DNA from: JBOFWL01 sp051653605
GTDB taxonomy: Bacteria > Spirochaetota > Brevinematia > Brevinematales > Brevinemataceae
NCBI GenBank assembly: GCA_051653605.1
Contig: JBOFWL010000139.1
Coordinates: forward strand, 1 to 64,000
Direction of reading: 5' to 3'
Length of the DNA: 64,000 nucleotides
Position numbers and translations under genes: made by a program. Shown one piece after another: positions 8,848 through 17,997 of the stretch. Each line of letters begins with the position of its first letter. Positions within the stretch are counted from its first letter, which is position 1. Below the pieces are notes generated by a model. It was not told the origin of the DNA. It saw nothing but the letters and a program-made list of their open reading frames with translations, and made no database searches.

Positions 8848-9599
8848 GGCATTCTCCAAAGAGCTCTGGATGTTATCCACTTAAATACCATATCAATAAT
8901 TGCGCCGACTACTCCAAGACAAATAATCCCAACCATTACAATATCAGGGCGAGATAGCTGTCGTGCATCTAAGATCATATACCCAATACCAGAAGAGGCA
9001 GCAACTAATTCTGCTCCAATTAGAGATCGCCAAGCGTAACTCAGCCCAATATTCATCCCTGTAACAATTTCAGGCATAGACGAAGGTACTGCAATACGGT
9101 GTAATATTTCAAAACGAGAAAACCCTCCAACAAGTCCAACTTCAATCAGCTTTCGATCGCAATGAATAATGCCACTTTCCATGCTCAATAATAATGGAAA
9201 AAAGGCTGCCATAAAGACAATCCCTACCTTAGGTGCTTCTCCAATTCCAAACCAAAGTACAAGCAATGATAGAACAGCTAGAGGGGGAATATGACGTAAA
9301 ATATCAAGTAAGCCACTAAAATAAACACGTAAATTATCAAAAAAATAGAAAAATAAAGTGAGCAGTGAGGTTACTATTAAGGCCATGCCAAAGCCTAAAA
9401 ATACTCGAATAAGGCTGGCTAAAATATGAGTGAAGATTTTACCTGAAAGACATAAATACCAAAAAGTTTGAGCAACTTTCTGTGGAGACGGAAGTAAATA
9501 GGGATTTACCCATCCCAATGAAGATATGATAAACCATACAAATAGAATAATAATCACTAGAGCTATTGACCTAAAAAAAAGATAAATAGAGCTAATCAT
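8844..9599 (-). CDS. ABC transporter permease, SsuC/TauC type
   Basis: About 251 residues with some six membrane helices. The EAA-type cytoplasmic loop region reads GLSYAWRSLIGAELVAASSGIGYMI, typical of BPD_transp_1 permeases of the sulfonate/nitrate class. The start is uncertain: ATG 9599 and GTG 9623 are both possible and neither has a good ribosome site. Its stop overlaps the ATPase start by ATGA, so the two were translationally coupled. The frame looks intact although its ATPase partner is broken. Confidence 0.82.
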   Translation of the reverse strand: MISSIYLFFRSIALVIIILFVWFIISSLGWVNPYLLPSPQKVAQTFWYLCLSGKIFTHILASLIRVFLGFGMALIVTSLLTLFFYFFDNLRVYFSGLLDILRHIPPLAVLSLLVLWFGIGEAPKVGIVFMAAFFPLLLSMESGIIHCDRKLIEVGLVGGFSRFEILHRIAVPSSMPEIVTGMNIGLSYAWRSLIGAELVAASSGIGYMILDARQLSRPDIVMVGIICLGVVGAIIDMVFKWITSRALWRMP

Positions 9600-9623
9600 A
9601 TAATATCTAGCGAAGGACAACAC

Positions 9624-10076
9624 AAAAGATATCTATCAAATAAAGGACTTAACATGACAAATTATACAACAAGAATAAAAAGGATTCAAGTTTTATTTAA
9701 CATTATTATTAGTCTTTGATGCTAAGAAACTCGGAGATAAAATTTACTAACACAAAATAAATTACCTCGATACCAAGCTAAATTAAGTTAGTTGCTGATG
9801 AAATAGAAAGATCTTTAAAGTCTGTTAATACCGTTTTCTTACTTTCATTTCATATTACTTATACTTTTTTATATATCAAGAAGTCTCGTTAGAATTTCCT
9901 AGTCTTTTTGCAATCCTAGCGTCATCAACTATACAATTAGTAAGACAACGTGAGAAATAACCTTCTTCCATTCGTAGGTCTAGAATTTGAAGTACTAGCA
10001 GTTTATTTAAATAATAAAACTGGATTATTACCCTTAAATATTATATAATTAGCGATGAAAATCACTGGGGGATCAA
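9624..10076. other. intergenic region with an IS3 scrap
   Basis: No gene seen. The stretch 9810-9857 is a second copy of the IS3 OrfA start region at about 1215-1290: a GATCTTTAAAGTCT-like word and AATACCGTTTTCTTACTTTC occur in both, with about 30 bases between the two words lost here. This marks the left edge of the decaying defence island. Confidence 0.5.
9810..9857 (-). mobile_element. IS3 OrfA start scrap, second copy
   Basis: Shares the words CTTTAAAGTCT and AATACCGTTTNCTTACTTTC, and the following ATTTCAT, with 1215-1290. It has an internal deletion and no open frame of useful length. Confidence 0.5.
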
Positions 10077-11006
10077 ATGCCAAATTTTCACGAGCTTTTA
10101 CATAAATATCGAGAAGAGGCTCTCTCTCAGAGGAGCAAGGGTAACAAATTTGAAGCCTTAATGCAAAGATACCTGTTAACAGATCGTAAATATAACTTTA
10201 CTAAGGTTTGGCTATGGGGAGAGTTTCCTTATCGTGGAGATTTTGGTGGCGTTGATATAGGAATAGACTTGGTTGCTCTTGACAATCAAGGTGCCTATTG
10301 GGCAATACAGTGCAAATTCTATGAAGATAGTACACCTATTCAAAAAGCTCATGTTGACACTTTCCTATCTGCTTCGGGAAAAAGCTTTAGTACAGATATA
10401 GATCCTAAAACTAAGTTTGCCCATCGTGTTTGGATTTCTACCAGTGGAAATTGGAGCATACACGCTGAGGAAGCCTTGCGTAATCAGGAGCCGGCTGTTA
10501 TTAGCCTGAACACTTCAGATTTAGAAAATTCAGGGGTGGACTGGGAAAAATTAGATGATGGCCTCTACGGTAAAAAAGCTCTTTCCGAAAAGAAATTCTT
10601 ACGAGATTATCAACGAGAAGCCATAGAAAAAGCCCATCACTATTTTCAAACAAAAGATAGGGGTAAACTTATCATGGCCTGCTGAACGGGGAAAACATTT
10701 ACCTCTCTTCGTATTGCTGAAAAAGAAACCCAAGGGAAAGGTCTTGTTCTCTTTATGGTTCCATCCATTGCCTTGCTTGGGCAAACTCTTAATGAATGGA
10801 ATGCTCAATCAGAAAAACCAATTAAAGCTTTGTGTATCTGCTCTGATGCTGAAGTTAGCAAGAAGAAAGTAGGAAATGATGATTCGACAACGAGTGTTGT
10901 TGATTTAGCTCCACCGGCAACGACACATGTTCCTACAATTACTCAACGTTTTGAGGAAGCTCTTAGTGATGAGGAAGGGATGACAGTAGTCTTTTCCACG
11001 TCGCAG
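10077..11006 (+). pseudogene. type ISP-like restriction enzyme N-terminal remnant (Mrr nuclease plus broken helicase)
   Basis: The first 202 codons encode an Mrr-type PD-(D/E)XK nuclease domain (GIDLVALDNQGAYWAIQCKFY: D, E/Q and K catalytic region) followed by the helicase Q region FLRDYQREAIEKA. Helicase motif I then reads MAC-stop-TGKTF: the expected Gly codon GGA is TGA at 10683-10685. The frame continues after the stop with motif Ia (VLFMVPSIALLGQTLNEW) and VVFSTSQ, as in the LlaGI/LlaBIII-type single-chain restriction-modification enzymes of about 1,600 residues. At about 11004-11030 the sequence switches in frame to the tail of another protein. Methylase and target-recognition parts are absent. 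Confidence 0.82.
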
Positions 11007-11363
11007 TTATTAATCTTAAGAAATGGAATTGCAATACTAGCTACACATTCTCCAGTAGTGTTACAAGAAATCCCTAGTTCATGCGTATCTATTATAAATC
11101 GATCAGGACAGATTATTCAGGTTACTCGCCCCGAGATTGAAACATTTGCAGAAAATATTGGTATATTAACACAAGAAGTATTTAGATTTGAGGTTAGAAG
11201 AAGCGGATTCTATAAGTTACTTCAAAAAGAGGTAGAAGCAGGGCTTTCCTATGAAGAAATTCTCGATAAATTTAATCAAAAAATAGGACTTGAGGGCAAG
11301 GTTCAGCTCTCTGCCTTAATTAACGAAAGAGAACAAGAGAGCGGAAGAAATGATTTTAATTAG
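11007..11363 (+). pseudogene. C-terminal fragment of a PtuA-type (Septu) AAA ATPase, fused in frame to the ISP remnant
   Basis: After VVFSTSQ the frame reads ILRNGIAILATHSPVVLQEIP, the Walker-B-following switch region (ATHSP) of OLD/PtuA-like ATPases, and continues through a typical C-terminal helical tail to a stop at 11361-11363. The Walker A, signature and Walker B parts are lost. The stop overlaps the next gene, an HNH nuclease, by 14 bases, which is the usual PtuA-PtuB arrangement. Identification as PtuA rests on this neighbour plus the ATHSPVVLQEIP motif. Confidence 0.68.
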
Positions 11364-12075
11364 TCACCCTCATTCTTTTGATTCTACACCTCTACCAAAT
11401 AGTATTTTTATCCCTACATCTGTTTCTATGGTCAAGGGACAGGAAAATTTATATGAAACAAATGGGCATTTAGGGATTACTTCTATATTTCAAGGCAATC
11501 AAGATCTTATAAAGCTCTATAGAAAATTTAGCAGAACAGGCGATTACAATAAAATTAAAATATCTTCTCAGAAATGCCCTTATTGCGAGGTTAATCTGTC
11601 AACTACGATAGACCATGTTCTTGCCAAAACAAATTATCCTGAATTTTCTATTTTTTGGCTTAACTTAGTCCCATGTTGTAGTGACTGTAATCATAATAAA
11701 GGTACTACTACCCAATTTTTCCATCCATATACTCAACACGCCTGTCCCAGTAACAATTGGCTGAAAGCTACGTTCCAATTTGATGACAAAAGTAAAAATA
11801 TTTATTTTCGATTCTCTGTGATAAACAATCAGTCTCAATTTGCTCAATTTTTTGATAAACTCAAACTATCTCAGCTTTATGCTTCAGCAGCCGGTCAAAT
11901 ATATACTAACTGTATTAGAAGTTGGAAATTTTTGGCTCAAACTAATCTGGAAAATTTTAAAGAACATGTTGAACAGTGTTGCTTGACTCCTGCTGATATC
12001 GTTAGTAGAACTGTTCACCAAGCTCTACTTGAAGATTGGACCACTTTTATTAGTATATTGCCTCATTGTGCTTAA
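11350..12075 (+). CDS. ptuB: HNH endonuclease, PtuB-like (Septu effector)
   Basis: 241 residues. The HNH fold is clear: CPYCE (76-80), the catalytic region TTIDHVLAK with D88-H89, the downstream YPEFSIFWLNLVPCCSDCN, and HNKG. Two CxxC-type pairs should bind zinc. PtuB nucleases cut phage DNA when licensed by the PtuA ATPase. Here the frame is complete, but PtuA upstream is only a C-terminal fragment, so the pair should not work as a canonical Septu system. It could be an orphan on its way to loss. Confidence 0.75.
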   Translation: MILISHPHSFDSTPLPNSIFIPTSVSMVKGQENLYETNGHLGITSIFQGNQDLIKLYRKFSRTGDYNKIKISSQKCPYCEVNLSTTIDHVLAKTNYPEFSIFWLNLVPCCSDCNHNKGTTTQFFHPYTQHACPSNNWLKATFQFDDKSKNIYFRFSVINNQSQFAQFFDKLKLSQLYASAAGQIYTNCIRSWKFLAQTNLENFKEHVEQCCLTPADIVSRTVHQALLEDWTTFISILPHCA

Positions 12076-12135
12076 ATTTAATATTTCTCTTGACTTCTCC
12101 CTGTATGGTAAGCAATACTGCTACAGGAGGAAGTC

Positions 12136-12528
12136 ATGACAGAACAAATAATACTGAGCAAACTACGCAAAAAGAGAGTAGGAGATGGTCTTAATACCTT
12201 TACTTGCCAAAGATATCTTGAGTGGCATACACAGGCTACAGAAGAGAATATAAACTGGCAAAAACTAGAAGAGCTTTCGCTTGCTGGAGAAAGTAAGCCA
12301 ACTAATGCGTTGCAAATAAGCTTTAAAAAGGGCACAAAGTTGCTTCGTAATTATCAAGGAAAGACATATCAAGTCCTCGCCGATGACGGGGGCTTTTTGT
12401 ATGAAGGGGCTTTTAATAAAAGCCTAACAGCTATAGCCAATACTATCACTGGCAAGAAATGGAATGGCAATATATTTTTTAAGTGCCGACAACATCGAGT
12501 TTCGGAGGAGGGCAAATATGGACGATAA
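12136..12528 (+). CDS. DUF2924 domain protein (recombinase partner)
   Basis: 130 residues. The C-terminal half matches the DUF2924 pattern: GTKLLRNYQGKTYQVLADDGG, FLYEGAFNKSLTAIANTITGKKWNG and FF. DUF2924 genes usually sit directly before a large serine recombinase in prophages and integrative elements, and this one overlaps the recombinase start by 11 bases. AGGAGGAAG lies 3 bases before the ATG. Function is not established; the domain is thought to assist the recombinase. Confidence 0.8.
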   Translation: MTEQIILSKLRKKRVGDGLNTFTCQRYLEWHTQATEENINWQKLEELSLAGESKPTNALQISFKKGTKLLRNYQGKTYQVLADDGGFLYEGAFNKSLTAIANTITGKKWNGNIFFKCRQHRVSEEGKYGR

Positions 12529-13108
12529 AAAGAATAAGGGTTCTATTAGGGCAGCTATATATACAAGAAAGTCTTCGGAAGAAGGGCTGGAACAGGAATT
12601 TAATTCTCTAGATGCACAGCGAGAGGCTTGCAGAGCTTATATTTCCTCTCAAAAACATGAGGGGTGGGCATTCGTGGAGGCACCTTAAACCGTCCTGCTA
12701 TCCAAGAGCTGTTGGAAGATATAAAGACGGGTAACGTCAATATGATAGCCGAAGGTGCCCTTGGGTATGGTGTATAAGATAGACAGACTTACAAGAAGCC
12801 TGCATTATTTTTCTAAGTTGGTAGAAATCTTTGATAAGCATGAAGCAAGCTTTGTCAGTATTACCCAGCAATTTAATACGAGTACTAGTATGGGGCGTCT
12901 TACTTTAAATATGCTACTGAGTTTTGCCCAATTTGAACGAGAGCGAGTCCGAGATAAGAAGTTAGCTATGGCAATGCGTGGTATGTGGGTAAATGGGCGC
13001 CCTCCACATGGATATATGATTGAAGAAAAAAGATTGGTGCCTGACCCTAATCTGAGGGAACAAGCAGTAATGATCTTTGAAAATTCTCTACAGATAAATT
13101 TTAACTAA
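12518..13108 (+). pseudogene. serine recombinase remnant
   Basis: ATG 12518 follows GGAGGAG. The N-terminal resolvase domain begins RAAIYTRKSSEEGLEQEF, with the catalytic Ser region, and breaks at about 12685. The next frame gives GGTLNRPAIQELLEDIKTGN, then a second break, and the third frame gives YKIDRLTRSLHYFSKLVEIF and FAQFERERVRDKKLAM before a stop at 13106-13108. The recombinase and zinc-ribbon domains that make up the remaining two thirds of the family are missing. Two frameshifts plus truncation make it inactive. Confidence 0.88.
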
Positions 13109-13123
13109 GGATTTTATCCTTTT

Positions 13124-14263
13124 TTAGGAGAAAAATTTAGTGATCTCTTTATCTAATTTTTCAAGTATGTTTTTGTGGTTGCTATTATATTTTACATAAG
13201 AATAAATATGATTTCTGGAAAAGTTAATTTCGTATTTTGCTTTCTCAAGAATACTTGTAAAAATATCTTCAAGTGCTTGTCTATACTTATCATGTATATG
13301 GTATAGTCCAATATAGGGCTTAAAAGGAGATGTATATTTATTATATCGATAAATAAGCTGTAGCCTCATGGGAATATCTTCAGAATTTTGGATATCATAA
13401 GATTTAGTGTAATAAACAAATCCATCTGAGATATTATGGTAGAATCTGTTAGGTAAAGTCGTATTTTTAATAAGTTTGTTTGCTGTTTCTTCGCCAATTA
13501 GCCTGTAAATATTGTATAGTTGTTTTCTAAGCTCATTATCTTTCGGACGACATATCTCATAAAAAGTCGTCCACTCTTGTTCAGAATTGATCTCTTTATT
13601 CTTGAAATACTTTAAGACCATCTTTTTTAATATCTCAGAATTTTTCTCCTGTTGGAGTAAATATTCTACGTTTTGGTGATATTGTTTAAGAAGGAATAAC
13701 ACCTCTTTATCAATACCTCTTTGTAGTTGTTCACAGTTTTTTAGCCATTTTTCAATATCATGATAAGACAATGTGTATGCAATATTCTCATTGCTGAGCT
13801 TTTTCCACTCTTTAGGTTCTATACTGAATTCAGATGGAGGATATCCATCTAAACTTAGGTAAATTATATAAGCCTTTTTCTTTTTTCCAGCTCTCTTTTT
13901 GATTTCTTTCCAGTAGTCCTTAAGTTGATTTTCTTGGTCTTCTGCAAAAATCTTATTTTCGATACAAACAATGGAATTATCTGTTTCTAAATAAATATCC
14001 ATTCTTCTATTTTCTGTTGTTGTGACTTCGGTTTGAAATTTATTCTTCGTATCACATTCAAAATCTGATAATTTGAGAGAGAATAATTGGGCAAAAAATT
14101 TTTTTCTGTATGAAGGTACTTTCAATAAACGGCAAAGAATAGCATTGTAGCTATTTTCATCGTAGGATTTATTTATCAGGTATAGGATATTGGTATCACC
14201 AACCACTTCATATTTATTTATTTCCTTTATCTTATTATAAATATCTTGGTAATCCCTTTCCAT
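13124..14263 (-). CDS. PD-(D/E)XK nuclease superfamily protein
   Basis: 379 residues from ATG 14263, chosen because AGAGGA lies 7 bases upstream; the frame opens further to 14302 without a ribosome site. The nuclease core is at residues 79-120: E79 (TEV), D89 in RRMDIYLETD, and E102-N-K104 in CIENKIFAEDQENQLKDY, matching the PDDEXK_4 type (DNA nuclease fold). The C-terminal half has no recognised domain. It is intact, convergent with the broken recombinase, and lies between it and tRNA-Thr. Such stand-alone nucleases are common in defence islands, so a defence role is an inference. Confidence 0.78.
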   Translation of the reverse strand: MERDYQDIYNKIKEINKYEVVGDTNILYLINKSYDENSYNAILCRLLKVPSYRKKFFAQLFSLKLSDFECDTKNKFQTEVTTTENRRMDIYLETDNSIVCIENKIFAEDQENQLKDYWKEIKKRAGKKKKAYIIYLSLDGYPPSEFSIEPKEWKKLSNENIAYTLSYHDIEKWLKNCEQLQRGIDKEVLFLLKQYHQNVEYLLQQEKNSEILKKMVLKYFKNKEINSEQEWTTFYEICRPKDNELRKQLYNIYRLIGEETANKLIKNTTLPNRFYHNISDGFVYYTKSYDIQNSEDIPMRLQLIYRYNKYTSPFKPYIGLYHIHDKYRQALEDIFTSILEKAKYEINFSRNHIYSYVKYNSNHKNILEKLDKEITKFFS

Positions 14264-14301
14264 AAATATTGTCCTCTTGTGATGATAAATAAGTCCTAAC
14301 A

Positions 14302-14340
14302 AAAAAAGCTAACTGCTTACTAGAAACACTTAGCTTTTTT
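14302..14340 (-). terminator. terminator of tRNA-Thr
   Basis: AAAAAAGCTAA pairs with TTAGCTTTTTT around a 17-base loop, just downstream of the tRNA on its own strand. Confidence 0.6.
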
Positions 14341-14349
14341 GTTTTATCC

Positions 14350-14422
<73 letters not shown>

Positions 14423-14472
14423 GACTGTTAGATATTATAATAAAAAAAAAACAATTTGTCAATACCTCTTCT

Positions 14473-14500
14473 TTGCAAATTATAAAAAATAATGTATAAT
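14473..14500 (+). promoter_or_regulatory. promoter of sbcDC
   Basis: TTGCAA at 14473-14478, a 16-base spacer and TATAAT at 14495-14500, 17 bases before the start codon, giving a very short leader that still holds CGGAGG. Confidence 0.6.
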
Positions 14501-14517
14501 AATTGTCGGAGGGAAAT

Positions 14518-17500
14518 ATGAAGATCCTATGTACGGCAGATTGGCATATTGGCAAGAAGTTGAGTGGTTTTTCACGGCTAGATGAACAGGTTAAAGTTCT
14601 TTCTGAAATCTGTACTATTGCAGAAACAGAACGCCCCGACGCAATCATTATTGCAGGAGACTGCTTTGATACAACTTCGCCAACGCCGGAGCAATATCGG
14701 CTTTTTGTTCGTACAATGGCGCAACTTACCCGTGGTGGGGAATGCCCTGTGCTGGCAATTGCAGGCAATCATGATTCGCCTCTTTTGCTTTCTTCAACAG
14801 AGGCATTTGCTTCTCAGGTGGGCGTGGTAATTTTAGGGCGCCCTCAGGATACACCAGTGCTGGAAAATGTGGATGTCTCTTCATGGAATGTAGAGCTATC
14901 AGATGTGGGCATGCTTCAGATTCACTTTAAAAATCATCAAAAGTCTGTTCGATTTCTCTTATCTCCTTACGCTGATGCTCGACGTCTTAAAAAAGATTTA
15001 GGAACAGAAGATACCGATATCAAGGCTTGGGAAATTCTTCAAAACCAATGGGAACGGCAAATTAATGCTGATGTATATAATGTTTTGATTGCCCATAGCA
15101 CTGTTAGAGAAGAACAGAGTGATCAAGAGATAGAAGAAGATGAAGGCGAGAAAAAAATAGGGGGAATTAATGCAATTCCTCTTGAAAATTTGCCAAATGG
15201 CATTGATTTTTTGATTTTAGGGCATATTCACAGTGCTAAAAAGTTGAAATCATCTAAAATTGAAGCATTTTATACAGGAAGCCCCCTCATTTATTCTCAA
15301 AATGAGATAAAAAAACAGAAATCAGTCTTGATAATAGAGCTTAACGAAGAAAAATCTCACCGTTTTGTGCCATTATCCCCTGGTCGAGATATAAAAAAAG
15401 TTATGCTAGATTCGATGGAGAATGCTCAAGCTAAATTGGCAGAAGTCAAAGATCACTTTGTTGAAATTATATGGACAGCCCCTCGCTTTTTGGAAGGCTT
15501 TGAACGACGACAACTGGAAGAGTCTCACCCTTACATCTTAAATATTATTTCTTCTCAATATTTACCCTCAAATTTCCAAGAAATGCCAGCTCAAACATAC
15601 GATGACTCTCCTATTACATTGTTTAAAGACTATTTTTCTTATTCACAAAAGGGAAGAGAGGCTCCGGATAGCATATTAAAGCTCTTTAATCAATTCTCTA
15701 CGGGTGTTTCTGATGAAAAAAACTCTAAAAAACGGGGTTTTTCTCCCAAAACACTCTCTATAGAAGGTTTTTTCTCTTATAAAAATCGTGTTTCTATTGA
15801 TTTTTCAAATTTTGGCTCGGAAGGGGTTTTTGGCATTTTTGGAGAAGTTGGTAGTGGAAAATCGGCTCTAATTGAGGCAATTATCCTTGCAATTTACTCC
15901 GTTACAGAGAGAGTTCCTCGTAAAAAAACGGATGCTCAAAGCTTTCCCCCAGGCTATAATATTATGAATCTTGACTCAGATAGCCTTTATATTGAATTCT
16001 CTTTTGAAATTATTGGAGAAAAGGGGCTGGAAACTTATAAAATTACTCTGTCTGGAAAACGTGGAAAAAAATCAGAGGATGCCCTCAAGATTAGTCGGCA
16101 AGTTTTTATAGATGAAGATGGAGAATGGATCCCTCTCGACACAAATATAGATGGAGAAACCTTATTGGGAATTTCATATAATGATTTTCGTAAAACAATA
16201 ATTCTTCAGCAACGTGATTTTATGGGCTTTATTGAAGCGAAACCTACGGAAAATGCAGAGATGTTGCAACGGCTTTTTCGACTCGATCGCTACGATCTTT
16301 CCCCCAAAATTAAAGAATATTCTGCAGGTATTATTACCGAAAAAAATAAACTTAATGAACAGTTTGAACAACTCGAACATATTACTCCTGAGACAAAAAT
16401 TTCTCTAGAAAAAGAGGAAGTTGAGCTACAAAAACAAATTGAAGAACTTCAAAATACGATTCAGACTCTTCGTATTATTGATCAAAATCGTCTTGCTAGA
16501 GTCGAGCAAGCTAAAAATCGTAAAGAGGCTTTAGATAAACAACAGAAGCTTATAGAAGATATTTCAAAAATTGAAGCAGATATTAGCGTATTTTTATCTA
16601 AATTAGAAGAGATTTCTCCCAAAATTGAGGAAGTAAACCAAAATATTACCCACATTGATGCAAGTATAGCGCAACTTCAACCCTTATCCGATGCGGAAAA
16701 TAGTAATATAAAACGAAATATTATCCAATTAGAAGGTAAAATATCTCGAATTAAGAAGTATAAAGAAGAAATTGCAACCCTTTTTCAGCAAAGTGGATTC
16801 ACAACTCTTGAAGAATTTAAATCGTATGGAGAAAAATTAAAGCTAGAGAAAGAAAATCTTATAGCCATGCTCAGTGTTGAAAAAGGCGTTGAGCTTCTCA
16901 AAGATGGGAGCCCTTGCCCCCTTTGCGGTAGCCTCGATCACCCTAAACCCTGCCCTGTCGACCCAGAACGACAGCATAAATTGGTCAAAATAGAGGAAGA
17001 ACTTTTAGAAAAAAGAGAGCAATATAAAGCTATTCAGACAATGCAAAAAAATATTGCAAGTGAGCAGGAAGGATACACAGAAGAAACTTTAAATACAGAA
17101 TATCAACGATTTAAAATTATTGATATTGAACAGGATGAATTGAAAAGTAAGCTAAAATCTTTTGAAAATTCAAAAAAAGAATACCAAAATTCATTATCTC
17201 GCCTAGAAAAAGAGCAGATGGAGCAATCTAATCAACTCTCAATATGCCAAACAAGAATAGAAATTTTTAATAAAGAGTTACAAGATATCACAGAAAAACT
17301 TGCAAAGATGCCTATTGTTTCGGATCAAGATGAGGATCCTGATTTAGAAGAAAATATCTCTAAATCTGAAAAGCGTGAAAAAGAGCTTCTAAACCGCCAA
17401 GGGTCTCTTCGAACAGAGAAATCATTGGTTAATGAACAGCTAGAACGCAAACAAACCCTAGTAAAACGCTTAGAAGAGATTCAATTACTTCTAGATGAGG

Positions 17501-17994
17501 TTAATATCATGGAAAATCTCTTTTGGGCAAAGGGATTTGTTAAGTTTGTAGCACATAAACACCTTGCTCGACTTTGTTATTCTGCAAATAAGAGGTTTTC
17601 AGCCTTTACTAGGGGGAGATTCCTTCTTCAAGAACCAGATAGCCCTGATAAAGGCCTAGTGCTTATTGATCTTCTTAATGGCGGCCGCAAGCGAGACCTT
17701 ACAACGCTATCCGGAGGGCAGAGTTTTCAGGCTGCATTAGCACTTTCAGCCTCTCTAGCAGACGAAAGTGGGGCTGGAGGCAAGTTTTTCTTTATAGATG
17801 AAGGGTTTGGCTCGCTGGATGAAGCCAGTTTAGACGCTGTAATGGATACTTTAGTTCATCTAGTTCATGAAAATCACCGATTGATAGGGCTTATTTCCCA
17901 CGTTGGAGTCTTCCAAGAACGTCTTGACTCTTACATTAATGTGACATTAAGCCCAAAAGATGGTTCTTCAATCGAAGTTGTTCTGCCTCAGTAG
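14518..17994 (+). CDS. sbcDC: single-chain SbcD-SbcC (Mre11-Rad50 type) DNA repair nuclease/ATPase
   Basis: 1158 residues in one frame from ATG 14518 (CGGAGG 4 bases before). Residues 1-395 are SbcD: the phosphoesterase motifs DWHIG (D8, H10), GDCFD (D48), GNHD (N84, H85), H193 and GHIHS (H236, H238) bind two Mn ions. Residues 408-1158 are SbcC: FFSYKNRVSIDF, Walker A GEVGSGKS (442-449), coiled coil with zinc hook CPLC (800-803), signature LSGGQSF (1064-1070) and Walker B FFIDEGF (1091-1097). SbcCD opens hairpins and trims DNA ends. The two are normally separate genes; here they are joined by a short linker near residues 395-407, and the coiled coil is short for the family. Confidence 0.93.
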   Translation: MKILCTADWHIGKKLSGFSRLDEQVKVLSEICTIAETERPDAIIIAGDCFDTTSPTPEQYRLFVRTMAQLTRGGECPVLAIAGNHDSPLLLSSTEAFASQVGVVILGRPQDTPVLENVDVSSWNVELSDVGMLQIHFKNHQKSVRFLLSPYADARRLKKDLGTEDTDIKAWEILQNQWERQINADVYNVLIAHSTVREEQSDQEIEEDEGEKKIGGINAIPLENLPNGIDFLILGHIHSAKKLKSSKIEAFYTGSPLIYSQNEIKKQKSVLIIELNEEKSHRFVPLSPGRDIKKVMLDSMENAQAKLAEVKDHFVEIIWTAPRFLEGFERRQLEESHPYILNIISSQYLPSNFQEMPAQTYDDSPITLFKDYFSYSQKGREAPDSILKLFNQFSTGVSDEKNSKKRGFSPKTLSIEGFFSYKNRVSIDFSNFGSEGVFGIFGEVGSGKSALIEAIILAIYSVTERVPRKKTDAQSFPPGYNIMNLDSDSLYIEFSFEIIGEKGLETYKITLSGKRGKKSEDALKISRQVFIDEDGEWIPLDTNIDGETLLGISYNDFRKTIILQQRDFMGFIEAKPTENAEMLQRLFRLDRYDLSPKIKEYSAGIITEKNKLNEQFEQLEHITPETKISLEKEEVELQKQIEELQNTIQTLRIIDQNRLARVEQAKNRKEALDKQQKLIEDISKIEADISVFLSKLEEISPKIEEVNQNITHIDASIAQLQPLSDAENSNIKRNIIQLEGKISRIKKYKEEIATLFQQSGFTTLEEFKSYGEKLKLEKENLIAMLSVEKGVELLKDGSPCPLCGSLDHPKPCPVDPERQHKLVKIEEELLEKREQYKAIQTMQKNIASEQEGYTEETLNTEYQRFKIIDIEQDELKSKLKSFENSKKEYQNSLSRLEKEQMEQSNQLSICQTRIEIFNKELQDITEKLAKMPIVSDQDEDPDLEENISKSEKREKELLNRQGSLRTEKSLVNEQLERKQTLVKRLEEIQLLLDEVNIMENLFWAKGFVKFVAHKHLARLCYSANKRFSAFTRGRFLLQEPDSPDKGLVLIDLLNGGRKRDLTTLSGGQSFQAALALSASLADESGAGGKFFFIDEGFGSLDEASLDAVMDTLVHLVHENHRLIGLISHVGVFQERLDSYINVTLSPKDGSSIEVVLPQ

Positions 17995-17997
17995 CTC

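Noticed and set aside
10683..10685. In-frame TGA read as selenocysteine or tryptophan
   Set aside because: It replaces the invariant Gly of the helicase GTGKT motif (GGA to TGA). Other genes in the window end normally with TGA, and no SECIS-like hairpin is evident. A nonsense mutation in an already truncated gene is the simple reading.
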